A DNA stretch of 28,917 nt from Candidatus Kaiserbacteria bacterium (GCA_007117575.1 SKGH01000105.1:1-28917); one strand, 5' to 3'; shown: positions 7,857 to 16,155, counted from the stretch's first letter. The notes: generated by a model not told the origin, from the letters alone. Numbers and translations: made by a program.

Positions 7857-8361
7857 TTAATTACAAACCAAACACCGCCCAATGAGAAAAACTGAACGGT
7901 TCCACCAACTTATAAATAACGAGGCTTCTAATCTATTCATAGTCACTATACTAAATAGTAACAAAAATTTTGTCAAATTTTTGTTACACCAGTTAAAAGG
8001 CCGGCCACAACGCAAATCGGTGACCGGCCATACGTTAACCTTTGACCCAGGGATAAATCCTGTTTTTTTTACATCTATATCGGTTATTTTTTGTCCTGAT
8101 TTCAAGAATCCCGGAACTCCTACCATAACGAACCGGCGCTTCTAAGGGAACACCTCGACGCTGCAGGTACCTCGCTAAAATGTCGTATGGTCCTCCAAAC
8201 AAATTTGCCAAAATACCTCTCTGCAAAGTTATTTCGTGGCTCCATACCCCCGTCGGCGCGTTCATTAGATCAGGCAAACTATGAGTGGTCTTAGATCCAC
8301 CGTACAGTAATCGCCTACCTTGACCATCTCTAACAGCCATAGCGGTAATTCTAACGTTCAT
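7857..8361 (-). pseudogene. Frameshifted gene of unknown function
   Basis: Two overlapping minus-strand frames seem to be halves of one gene. From ATG 8361 the first frame reads MNVRITAMAVRDGQGRRLLY and continues to a region ending GVPLEAPVRYG. After about 8125 it turns basic and loses protein character, and it stops at 8035. The frame one base later opens at about 8141 and reads FVMVGVPGFLKSGQKITDID, then FIPGSKVNVWPVTDL, down to 7857. A single extra base near 8120-8140 would explain this. It could be decay, a sequencing error, or two genes. The last 40 residues run through a perfect hairpin at 7958-7987, so the original end may have been near 7990. I recognise no family. Confidence 0.35.
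7958..7987. terminator. Perfect AT-rich hairpin
   Basis: GTAACAAAAATTT (7958-7970), loop TGTC, and the exact complement (7975-7987) form a 13-bp stem. A second partial palindrome, GGCCGG with CCGGCC, lies just upstream on the minus strand (about 8000-8030) and is followed by TTTT. Either could end the transcript of the broken gene; the real function is uncertain. Confidence 0.4.
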
Positions 8362-8706
8362 CTCTTAACCTACTAATTTTCATAGTTTTAAAAAACCGCT
8401 ATCTGATTAGCACACTTTATGCTCATGTTAAACACTTATGACAAAAAAGACATTTTTTTACTTAGTGACTTAATAATGTTCTAAACTTAAATATCCAACA
8501 AAATTTACATGTTGACAATACTTATAAATTTGACTTTTTTCTAAGAAATCATAGAAATTTAATAAATATTTTCATATTATAAAAAGTCATTTACCTTTAA
8601 CAAAAGTAAATTAAAATTAAAAATACTCCTAAAAAGCTTGATATTTTAGCATGTATATGCTTATATTTTAGTAATTTGAAAGATTTTTAAATTTTTCAAT
8701 TTTTAT
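8362..8706. other. AT-rich intergenic region between divergent genes
   Basis: These 345 bases separate the minus-strand block from plsC. The stretch is extremely AT-rich with long A and T runs. It contains no convincing ORF, tRNA or repeat of the family seen elsewhere. The only element I can argue for is a promoter near its right end. Confidence 0.6.
8638..8667 (+). promoter_or_regulatory. Candidate promoter of the acyltransferase operon
   Basis: TTGATA (8638-8643), an 18-bp spacer and TATATT (8662-8667) resemble a sigma-70 promoter about 40 bases before the ATG at 8707. In such AT-rich sequence chance matches are common, so support is modest. Confidence 0.35.
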
Positions 8707-9384
8707 ATGGCGGAAAAAATAAAGGGGTCAATTTCTTTCTTTGTTTGGCTTGTAAGCTATTTTTTTCTTTTTATATTTATTAAATTTTTTCTATCTATAC
8801 ATGTCAGATATGAAGATGAATGCTTTCAAGGTATAGAAAACCCAACCATAGTGGTCTCCAATCACAAAAACTCATTTGATCCTTGGATTATTTTCACCTC
8901 AGTACCTTTTAAAGTTTTTTTAAAACTACTACCGATAAGACCTTTCGCCACAAAAAAATTTCACAACAAACCACTTCTGGACACTCTATCTTCTCTCGGT
9001 ATCATCTCCTTCATTTACTACATATACAACGTAATCACAATCCCTGACACTGAATCTTTTGAAGAAAAAACAAAACCAATCATCAATGCCTTAAACAAAA
9101 AAAATTCCATACTCATTTTTCCGGAAGGGCGTATCACAAAAGATGAAGATGTAGGTAAATTTAAAAAAGGAGTTATCTATCTTCAAGAAAGAACAAAAGC
9201 TCCTATACTTCCATGTTCTATACGTTTCGGTAACAGAGGATGGTTTAGAAGAAAAGCTTTCGTTTCCTTCGGTAAGACCTTTTACACACCAAAAGATCTT
9301 ACCGAAGAAAATGAAAGAGATTACTACGAAGCAAGAGAATTCTTAAGAAAAAAAATTAAAATTCTATATAGAAAAACGTGTTAG
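8707..9384 (+). CDS. plsC: PlsC-like 1-acyl-glycerol-3-phosphate acyltransferase
   Basis: A 225-residue membrane-bound acyltransferase that would add an acyl chain to lysophosphatidate or a related lipid. A hydrophobic N-terminal anchor covers about residues 9-30. The catalytic HX4D motif is NHKNSFD (H53, D58), and the substrate-phosphate motif FPEGR is at 138-142. Both are intact and length is typical. It starts a plus-strand group with the acyl-ACP-reductase-like gene 51 bases downstream, suggesting that both act on activated acyl chains. The exact acceptor is unknown; the PlsC-type family also includes other lipid acyltransferases, so the gene symbol is provisional. Confidence 0.85.
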   Translation: MAEKIKGSISFFVWLVSYFFLFIFIKFFLSIHVRYEDECFQGIENPTIVVSNHKNSFDPWIIFTSVPFKVFLKLLPIRPFATKKFHNKPLLDTLSSLGIISFIYYIYNVITIPDTESFEEKTKPIINALNKKNSILIFPEGRITKDEDVGKFKKGVIYLQERTKAPILPCSIRFGNRGWFRRKAFVSFGKTFYTPKDLTEENERDYYEAREFLRKKIKILYRKTC

Positions 9385-9435
9385 GGTCGTAATACTTAAA
9401 TAGTTTCACTAACAGTTACTTAAACACTTTATTTT

Positions 9436-10554
9436 ATGATTAGAGACAAAAACCAGAAAATAATTCCGACATTCGGTTTTTTAGTACATCCCAGAGATTT
9501 TGATGACGTATATAAAAAATATCCTATTTTAAAAGTTTTACCCAACAGTGTAGTCGGAATTATATTAAGAAACATGTCTCCTGTTTTAGTCAGCAAGATC
9601 ACTGGCTTAAAAGATCGCGAAGGTAATGAATTGTTGGGATATATAGTTTCTATACCAATAACAGCTAAACAGATGTTAAAAGATAAAGAATTGGCGGTTG
9701 CAAAAATGAAAGAGGCTTTATTATTTTGCGAAAATAAAGGCATCAAAATAGTAGGTCTGGGAGCCTTAACAGCCTCACTATCACACGGCGGACAAAAATT
9801 AAATGATGATAAATCTAAAGTGGTTTTAACAACCGGAAGAATATACACAGCCAAGACAGTTTTTAGCTACGCTAAAGATGTTATAGAAAAATTTCAATTA
9901 AATACAAAAGAGTTAAACGTAGGTATAGTAGGGGCTAGTGGTTCTATTGGTTCTGGATGCTTGGAATTGTTATTAAATTATGGAGTAAAAAATTTTACTT
10001 TAGTTGATATAGAAAGAAAAAAAGAAAAGCTACAAAATAGATTAAATTCTCTCGATAAAGCAGGTTTACTTAAAAATACTAATATCAAAATAGATCACAA
10101 AATACAATCCATTCAGGATGGTCATTTAATAATCACTGCGACAAACACACCGGAAGCGGTAATAAGTAGTGATGATATTAAGAAAGAAGGTGTTATTATA
10201 ATTAATGATGCCCAACCTTCGGATTTGGCAGAAGATCTCTATTCTCGAAATGATGTCTTAATTATAGAAGGTGGTATTATCAAAACACCTGGAATAAAAT
10301 GTAACTTTAATCTGGGTCTAGCTGACAAAGAAGAAACTTTTTCTTGCTTGGGAGAAGTTCTGGTTTTGGCTTACAACAATATTTTTGATAAAGGGTTCGA
10401 CATAAATGAATTCAATGTTGACGCTGTTAAAGAATTTATCGAAATAGAAAAAGGGTTAAATTTTAGCATAAGCCAATATCAAAATAAATTTGGTTACGTT
10501 GATGAAGAAAAAGTTCTTTTTGTAAAAAACAAAATCAAATATCAATTTAAATAA
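9436..10554 (+). CDS. Acyl-ACP reductase (AAR)-like, NAD(P)-binding protein
   Basis: A 372-residue protein that matches the layout of cyanobacterial long-chain acyl-ACP reductase, which makes fatty aldehydes. The N-terminal part has the family-like block GIKIVGLGALTASLSHGGQK and TTGRIYTA (102-138). A Rossmann dinucleotide loop, GIVGASGSIGSG, follows at 163-174. In the C-terminal part TFSCLGEVLVLAYNN places C304 where AAR has its acyl-carrying cysteine (FACFAES context). I therefore infer a thioester-reducing enzyme on acyl-ACP or acyl-CoA. It lies between the PlsC-like gene and a sensor kinase. No aldehyde-deformylating oxygenase partner is seen, so alkane synthesis is not implied; the product may serve ether-type or other unusual lipids. 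Confidence 0.7.
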   Translation: MIRDKNQKIIPTFGFLVHPRDFDDVYKKYPILKVLPNSVVGIILRNMSPVLVSKITGLKDREGNELLGYIVSIPITAKQMLKDKELAVAKMKEALLFCENKGIKIVGLGALTASLSHGGQKLNDDKSKVVLTTGRIYTAKTVFSYAKDVIEKFQLNTKELNVGIVGASGSIGSGCLELLLNYGVKNFTLVDIERKKEKLQNRLNSLDKAGLLKNTNIKIDHKIQSIQDGHLIITATNTPEAVISSDDIKKEGVIIINDAQPSDLAEDLYSRNDVLIIEGGIIKTPGIKCNFNLGLADKEETFSCLGEVLVLAYNNIFDKGFDINEFNVDAVKEFIEIEKGLNFSISQYQNKFGYVDEEKVLFVKNKIKYQFK

Positions 10555-10563
10555 AACCGTTCC

Positions 10564-12177
10564 ATGGACTTGGTTTTTATCCTACTAATAACAGCCACTC
10601 TTGTTAATTCTGCTTTTGGTGTACTTTTATTCTTTGGTGAGAAAATACACACTTTTAGCAAAATTTATGCATTAAATGTTTTATTGGTTGTTATTTGGTC
10701 AATATTAATGATTTTTTTTCGTTTCTCAGACCAAGAAAATATTCTTTTAATCGCCAAATTATTGTACATAAGTGGTACTTTCATAGCTTCCACATTTCTA
10801 TATTTCTGTTTTTTATTTCTAGACATAAAAAAACAAATTGACTTTGGTAAAAAAATAATAATTTTCTTACCTTCTATAACAATAATCGTAGTAACTTTAT
10901 TTACAGATTACATAATAACAGATGCAAAAGTAGTAGAAGTGGGAGAAAATAAGATATATTTCGGAACTCTTTATCCAATTTTCATAATCGCAATAGTCAC
11001 ATATTTTTTTAGTGGTTTTACCATTCTTTTAAAAAAATATTTTCTTTTTAAAAATGACATATATAAAAAAGGTCAGATTTTATACTTACTGAGTAGTTAT
11101 GCATTTGCTACCAATATTGCCTTAGTAAGTAATCTAATATTTCCTTGGCTGGGTATCTTTAAGTACCAGTGGTTAGGACAAGTTACTACTATGGTCATGG
11201 TTGCCTTTGCCACAATGGCTATATTTAAATATAAATTATTTAACATAAGGTTAATAGCTACTGAGATCTTGGTAACTGTTTTATGGTACTTTCTATTTAT
11301 AAGAATAATCATTTCTGATATTTCTGAAGGTCTAGTAATAAACATTTTTTTATTTTTAATCAGTGTTATTTTGGGACTCTTAATACTTAAAAGTGTAAGA
11401 AAAGAAGTCAAACAAAGAGAAGAAATAGAGAAGCTGGTTGAGAGTTTAAAGATTGCCAACTCGAATTTAAAGAAATTAGATAAGATGAAGTCTGAATTTG
11501 TTTCTATCGCCTCACATCAATTGCGAAGTCCTCTTACCTCCATTCGTGGTTATGCTTCCATGCTACTGGAGGGTTCGTATGGCAAATTGCCAAAAAAGGC
11601 AAATGAGATAGTACAAAGGATAGCTGAAGCTAGCGGGTATATGTTCACTTCAATTGATGATTACTTGAACATGTCTAGAATTCAGGCCGGTAACATGAAA
11701 TACGACATGGTTGATTTTAATCTTAAAGCTGAGGTGGAACAGGTTGTAGACGATATACGTGCTCAAGCTATGAAAAAAGGTCTTACGGTCTTTTTCCGTA
11801 GTGACGTACACGGGCGAGGTATAATAAATGCTGATAAGGGGAAAATAAGGCAAATTCTTCACAACCTGTGTCATAACGCCATAAAGTATACAAATAAAGG
11901 CATTATCACAGTCCTTGTTTATGACAGTTTTATGGACAAAAAAATACATGTGGAGATCAGAGATACCGGCATAGGCATGGATAAGCAAACCATTTCCACA
12001 TTATTTGGTAAATTTACTCGTGCCCTGACCGGACACAACAACGACGTTAGTGGCACCGGACTAGGTTTGTATATAGCCAGAGAAATGGCTCGAAAAATGG
12101 AAGGCGAGATTTCGGCTCACTCTGAAGGGCCGGGGAAGGGTTCTGTATTTAAAATAACTCTCCCAATGAAAATGTAG
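10564..12177 (+). CDS. Multi-pass membrane sensor histidine kinase
   Basis: A 537-residue histidine kinase. The first roughly 275 residues contain seven to nine hydrophobic helices, resembling 7TM-type sensing regions. A coiled stretch (276-310) leads to the HisKA domain with phosphoacceptor H318 in SHQLRSPLTSIRGY. The HATPase domain shows the N box (HNLCHNAIKYT, N438), G1 (DTGIGM, D467), the FGKFTR F box and G2 (GTGLGLYIA). All catalytic parts are present, so it should autophosphorylate. No response regulator is encoded in the window, making it an orphan kinase here. It begins nine bases after the AAR-like gene and is probably in the same operon. The signal is unknown; a membrane-lipid cue is speculation from context. 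Confidence 0.9.
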   Translation: MDLVFILLITATLVNSAFGVLLFFGEKIHTFSKIYALNVLLVVIWSILMIFFRFSDQENILLIAKLLYISGTFIASTFLYFCFLFLDIKKQIDFGKKIIIFLPSITIIVVTLFTDYIITDAKVVEVGENKIYFGTLYPIFIIAIVTYFFSGFTILLKKYFLFKNDIYKKGQILYLLSSYAFATNIALVSNLIFPWLGIFKYQWLGQVTTMVMVAFATMAIFKYKLFNIRLIATEILVTVLWYFLFIRIIISDISEGLVINIFLFLISVILGLLILKSVRKEVKQREEIEKLVESLKIANSNLKKLDKMKSEFVSIASHQLRSPLTSIRGYASMLLEGSYGKLPKKANEIVQRIAEASGYMFTSIDDYLNMSRIQAGNMKYDMVDFNLKAEVEQVVDDIRAQAMKKGLTVFFRSDVHGRGIINADKGKIRQILHNLCHNAIKYTNKGIITVLVYDSFMDKKIHVEIRDTGIGMDKQTISTLFGKFTRALTGHNNDVSGTGLGLYIAREMARKMEGEISAHSEGPGKGSVFKITLPMKM

Positions 12178-12261
12178 TGAGAATCTTTTAAAAACAAGAA
12201 GCTGTCTAGGGTTAGTGATTTCTGGTATTTAAGGTAGCTTTTTGTTACTATTTTTAACAAT

Positions 12262-13218
12262 ATGAAAAATAGTAAAAAGCTACGCGCCCTTACCGGACTA
12301 CAACCCACCGGAAATCTTCATATAGGTAACTATTTCGGCTCCATGAAACCATTGCTGGACATGACCAAAGACCATGACGTGGTTCTTATGGTAGCCGATT
12401 ATCATGCCCTTACTTCAGTAAAAGATAGAGATATCTTACGAAAAAATATCTTAAACATAGTCCGCGATTATTTAGCGGTCGGTTTTGATCCAAAACAAAT
12501 AATACTCTTCCGCCAATCCGATAACCCTGATCATGTGGAACTCGGCTGGATATTCAACTGCCTTGTGACCATCCCTTTTTTAATGCAGGCCCATGCCTAC
12601 AAAGATAAAATAGCCAAAAATCTTGAACCTAACGCCGGACTGTTTACCTATCCCATGCTTATGGCATCCGACATAGTTTTGTATAACACCGACATAGTGC
12701 CTGTAGGTGAGGACCAGCGTCAACACATAGAATACACTAGGGAGGTAGTTAATAAATTCAACGGCAACTACGGAGAATTGTTTAAAACCCCTAAAGAAAT
12801 GATTATGAAAACGGTCGGGGTAGTGCCGGGGACCGACGGACAGAAAATGAGCAAGAGTTATAACAATACCATACCTCTGTTTAGCGAGCGTGATGAGATA
12901 CAAAAAGCCGTTATGAGTATAGTCACAGACTCAAGTGGTGATAAACCGGAAAATGTTTACGCCATACACAAACTATTTATGACCGGACGAGAGCAAGAAC
13001 TGGAGCGACTTTATGAAGAAAATCATGGTCGCTACAAGATCCTTAAAGAAGCCTTGGTGGAAGAAATCGATTCCTTTATCACTCCGCTACGTGCTAAACG
13101 CAAAGACATAAGTGACGCACTAATACATGAGGTCCTAGAAGATGGAGTAGAAAAGGCAAAAGAGGTATCTAACGAAACTATGCAAAAGGTAAGAAAAATG
13201 ATAGGTATTAGTATTTAA
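12262..13218 (+). CDS. trpS: Tryptophanyl-tRNA synthetase
   Basis: A 318-residue class I synthetase charging tRNA-Trp. The signature TGLQPTGNLHIGNYFGS carries the HIGH-type HIGN (20-23), and the second loop is KMSKS (195-199). The pocket segment VPVGEDQRQHIEYTREV is typical of bacterial TrpRS, and length is normal. The 84-base gap before it contains an inverted repeat (AACAAGAAGCT near 12193 with AGCTTTTTGTT near 12236), possibly a weak terminator for the kinase operon. TATTTT at 12249-12254 ends seven bases before the ATG, which could mean a leaderless transcript. aspS follows closely. Confidence 0.97.
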   Translation: MKNSKKLRALTGLQPTGNLHIGNYFGSMKPLLDMTKDHDVVLMVADYHALTSVKDRDILRKNILNIVRDYLAVGFDPKQIILFRQSDNPDHVELGWIFNCLVTIPFLMQAHAYKDKIAKNLEPNAGLFTYPMLMASDIVLYNTDIVPVGEDQRQHIEYTREVVNKFNGNYGELFKTPKEMIMKTVGVVPGTDGQKMSKSYNNTIPLFSERDEIQKAVMSIVTDSSGDKPENVYAIHKLFMTGREQELERLYEENHGRYKILKEALVEEIDSFITPLRAKRKDISDALIHEVLEDGVEKAKEVSNETMQKVRKMIGISI

Positions 13219-13235
13219 TAAATTAATTGCAAAAC

Positions 13236-14639
13236 ATGATAAAAAGAACCCGAATCGAAGAATTGGTAGAGTTTGTAGAAAAAAAAGTACTTATCAAAGG
13301 CTGGGTAAGCGTAGTTAGACAACAGGGTAAAATGGCGTTTTTCGACATACGAGATGAGTCCGGCTCCATACAGGGAGTGGTTTTTGGTAAACCTGAAGTA
13401 CTTGATGTAGCCATCAAGATAAAGCCGGAGTACGTTGTAAGTATGAAGGGAGTGGTAAACAAGAGGCCGGAAAAAATGATAAAAGCCGGTACGCAAAATG
13501 GCGATATAGAGTTAGAAATAACCGCTATTGAAATCCTTAACGAAGCCGAAACGCCACCTTTTCCCATCAATGAAGACACTATAGATAAGGACGAGGAAGT
13601 GCGCCTAAAGTACCGCTACCTAGACCTGCGCACCAAACGCATGCAAAAAAACTTACGCTTACGAAGTGACTTCGTCAGACATTGTCGAGAATTTCTTTTT
13701 GAGCGAAACTTCGTTGAGATCGAGACTCCGCTTTTAACGGAATCAACTCCCGAAGGGTCCAGAGACTTTGTGGTACCCAGTCGTCATTACCCGGGTAATT
13801 TTTACGCCCTACCGCAATCACCACAGCAATACAAACAACTTCTAATGAACTCCGGTTTTGAACACTATTTTCAGATAGCTCGTGCTATTCGTGACGAAGA
13901 CCTGAGGGCAGACAGGGGTTACGAACATACACAAATCGATATTGAGCAGGCATTTGTTGAAAGGGAAGACATTTTATCTTTAGTGGAAACAATGATAATC
14001 CATACCGTTGAATCTTTAGGATTCACTATTAAAGACAAGCCATTTCCACGCCTAACCTATGCTGAATCCATGGAGCGTTTTGGTGCTGACAAATTTGACT
14101 TACGCAACGATGAGGAGAAAGCAAAGGGTGTCCTGTCCTATGCTTGGGTGGTAGATTTTCCATTTTTTGAAAAAACCGATAATGGAGACTGGACCTTCAG
14201 TCACAACCCTTTTTCAATGCCGAAAAAAGAGCACGTTGATTATCTATTACAACAGGAAAGGGTGGGGGAGATTCTAACCGACCAATACGACTTGGTTTGT
14301 AACGGTTTTGAAGCGGGAGGCGGTAGTATAAGAGCTCACAAACCTGAAATAATTGAAGCTGTATACCAGATAATGGGTAACTCCACCAAAGAAACCGAGG
14401 AAAAGGTTGGACATATTCTAAAAGCCTTTAAATACGGCACCCCTCCACACGGTGGCATAGCTCTGGGAGTGGAAAGAAACGTAATGAACCTGACAGGAGA
14501 AAGCGGTCTCAGAGAAGTGCAAGCTTTCCCTATGACTCGTCGAGGTCAAACCGCGGTCATGAAAGCCCCCAAACCACTCACCGTCGAACAACTTCTAGAA
14601 CTCGGCATAAACATAAAACCAAAGAAAGAGGACATCTGA
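13236..14639 (+). CDS. aspS: Aspartyl-tRNA synthetase lacking the GAD domain
   Basis: A 467-residue class II synthetase for tRNA-Asp, possibly also tRNA-Asn. An N-terminal OB-fold anticodon domain (about 1-105) precedes the catalytic domain with PQSPQQYKQLLM (193-204), motif 2 (FQIARAIRDEDLRADRGYEHTQID, 212-235) and motif 3 (GIALGVERNVM). Bacterial AspRS is normally near 590 residues because a GAD domain of about 120 residues is inserted after a conserved YG-D-DLR segment. Here RFGADKFDLRN (281-291) runs almost directly into SYAWVVDFPFFE (301-312), so GAD is absent. I use ATG 13236 rather than TTG 13227, 17 bases after the trpS stop. The two synthetase genes probably form an operon. Confidence 0.95.
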   Translation: MIKRTRIEELVEFVEKKVLIKGWVSVVRQQGKMAFFDIRDESGSIQGVVFGKPEVLDVAIKIKPEYVVSMKGVVNKRPEKMIKAGTQNGDIELEITAIEILNEAETPPFPINEDTIDKDEEVRLKYRYLDLRTKRMQKNLRLRSDFVRHCREFLFERNFVEIETPLLTESTPEGSRDFVVPSRHYPGNFYALPQSPQQYKQLLMNSGFEHYFQIARAIRDEDLRADRGYEHTQIDIEQAFVEREDILSLVETMIIHTVESLGFTIKDKPFPRLTYAESMERFGADKFDLRNDEEKAKGVLSYAWVVDFPFFEKTDNGDWTFSHNPFSMPKKEHVDYLLQQERVGEILTDQYDLVCNGFEAGGGSIRAHKPEIIEAVYQIMGNSTKETEEKVGHILKAFKYGTPPHGGIALGVERNVMNLTGESGLREVQAFPMTRRGQTAVMKAPKPLTVEQLLELGINIKPKKEDI

Positions 14640-14690
14640 AGTTTCTGAAAATATTTATTATCAAAATACTATAAGTCAAACCGGTTTTAA

Positions 14691-14771
14691 CAGTCTGCGA
14701 TAGAAGATAAATTAAAACAGAAACTAGGACTGGTTATTCCGGACGAACTAGTAAATTTTGTCAGAAACTGA
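14691..14771 (+). other. Possible coding remnant in the aspS downstream gap
   Basis: A 26-codon open stretch ending in TGA reads SAIEDKLKQKLGLVIPDELV, then NFVRN, with strong protein character but no start codon in frame. It may be the decayed end of a lost gene. The rest of the 266-base gap (14640-14905) shows a small hairpin near 14819-14843 (CTATCAA/TTGATAG) and nothing else I can name. Confidence 0.25.
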
Positions 14772-14905
14772 TGTATAATTGTTATAGTTGACCGAGAGAC
14801 AGACCAAGAGACATGAAATCTATCAATAAGTTTAACTTTGATAGACGTAAACAACCAAGCTGACTGCGTTATCTAGCAGGCTAAAACTGAACATAAAAGT
14901 CCAAC

Positions 14906-15922
14906 ATGGATTTCATAGAAATATTTGCCAATATATTGAATTTTTTTGTAAACCTAGGTGAATGGGTGAGTAACAACGATACGTTCACCATAACCGGCCT
15001 TACCATCATAATTGTGGTGTCTTTAGTTTTAATACCTATTGTGTTTAGATTGGCTAAATTTTTGGTCACCTTTGCTGTTGCTATATTTCTTATAGTAGCC
15101 CTAACATACGGAGTTAATCTCTGGTGGAATACTGACCAAAATTACCCATTTACGGTTAGTCTTGATGAGATACTGGAACTCATCTATGAAGACCCTGCTA
15201 ATTCGTGGGAAATCACAAGAGTATCAGTAAACACAAGCACCGGCAGAGTCAGAAACATCTTAGAGAGAATGCGTGGACAACAGGTTGTCGACACGCCACC
15301 AGACCTTGACGATATTGATTTTGATCAAGGTTTGCGCGTATTGGCAGATTGGTCACAAAACTACGAAGGTGAAGTATTCTCTTTCTATGTAGAAACCATT
15401 GACGATGCCTTTTGGTACGAAACTGTGGCAGTGCCCGGACCCAACATCGAATGGTCATTGAATAACGTTTTTTCAAACTACGGACACGATCTCACCGCCA
15501 TTACTTTCGTACACACTCACCCCACTCTTGGTAAAGAGCATTATGACATCCCTCCGTCTTTTTCCGACCTTTTATCAGGAGACAGGGCTGACGAAATACT
15601 TCTATATTACAAAGACATATTACCCAGACATCTGGTAGTTCAGCCTAAGATAGTGTGGGAATACAGATCAACCGGTTTGATCGATTACGTCTTGAACATG
15701 CCGGAAAAAGAAATGGATGATTTTTCAGACAAGTTAGATCATGTTACCAACAATCTTGAACCTATTTATCTTTGTGACTTGTTAGAGGTATTCCATCCAA
15801 GTATGGTTAACAAACCATGTGACGAAATTACTTTTGAAGAAAGGGCTTCTGCCATTAACGAATTATTTGTATTTTACAACTCATTGCCGAATGTGGAAAT
15901 ATGGTCTTGGCCACTGGAATGA
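14906..15922 (+). CDS. Two-helix membrane protein with a JAMM-like metalloprotease motif
   Basis: A 338-residue protein with two adjacent transmembrane helices (about 27-50 and 52-71) and a large soluble C-terminal part. In ITFVHTHP, H203 and H205 form an HxHP motif, followed by IPPSFSDLLSG with S218 and D221. This resembles the JAB1/MPN (JAMM) zinc signature H-x-H-P...S-x-x-D, although the gap between second His and Asp is 15 residues, longer than the usual 10. A catalytic glutamate could be E155, E157 or E163. The remaining 100 residues (LYYKDILPRHLVVQPKIV onward) match nothing I recognise. If genuine, it would be a membrane-tethered isopeptidase-like enzyme; no ubiquitin-like partner is nearby. 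It stands alone between aspS and a repeat cluster. Confidence 0.55.
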   Translation: MDFIEIFANILNFFVNLGEWVSNNDTFTITGLTIIIVVSLVLIPIVFRLAKFLVTFAVAIFLIVALTYGVNLWWNTDQNYPFTVSLDEILELIYEDPANSWEITRVSVNTSTGRVRNILERMRGQQVVDTPPDLDDIDFDQGLRVLADWSQNYEGEVFSFYVETIDDAFWYETVAVPGPNIEWSLNNVFSNYGHDLTAITFVHTHPTLGKEHYDIPPSFSDLLSGDRADEILLYYKDILPRHLVVQPKIVWEYRSTGLIDYVLNMPEKEMDDFSDKLDHVTNNLEPIYLCDLLEVFHPSMVNKPCDEITFEERASAINELFVFYNSLPNVEIWSWPLE

Positions 15923-15945
15923 CGTGACTATTAGGTAATATCAGG

Positions 15946-16155
15946 ACTTACGCGTTTGGCGAATTTCTTTGTTGCTTTCGTCACTCAAACCTTTCATCGT
16001 ACCACCAAGTACGCCTCGCCAAGCCCCAGTTTCCGTGATCATTTATATTCTTTCGTGACTGACTAAAACATTTTTTGGTTTATTACGTTAGTAATAAATG
16101 GTTACCGAAACTATAGCTGGGTCAGCGTCTCGAACTTCATCAGAAACGCGTAAGT
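15946..16155 (+). repeat. Complete 210-bp palindromic repeat, MITE-like (copy B)
   Basis: The element begins ACTTACGCGTTT and ends AAACGCGTAAGT, perfect 12-bp terminal inverted repeats. Its left arm (to about 16027) and right arm (16113-16155) match those of the 23816 copy in the same orientation. The core at 16028-16112 (85 bp), bounded by AGTTTC and GAAACT, is reversed relative to that copy and to copy A. A small internal hairpin lies off-centre at 16079-16098. No ORF is present and no clear target-site duplication flanks it. A non-autonomous element moved by a transposase encoded elsewhere is the simplest reading. Confidence 0.85.

Noticed and set aside
7882..8145. Plus-strand 87-codon frame over the frameshifted region
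   Set aside because: It is antisense to a better minus-strand candidate and runs through a perfect hairpin; no start signal is present.
12193..12246. T-box riboswitch upstream of trpS
   Set aside because: The gap is only 84 bases, shows one imperfect inverted repeat and lacks the conserved T-box sequence.
13227..13235. TTG start for aspS
   Set aside because: ATG 13236 follows three codons later and gives a normal N-terminus; there is no Shine-Dalgarno for the TTG.
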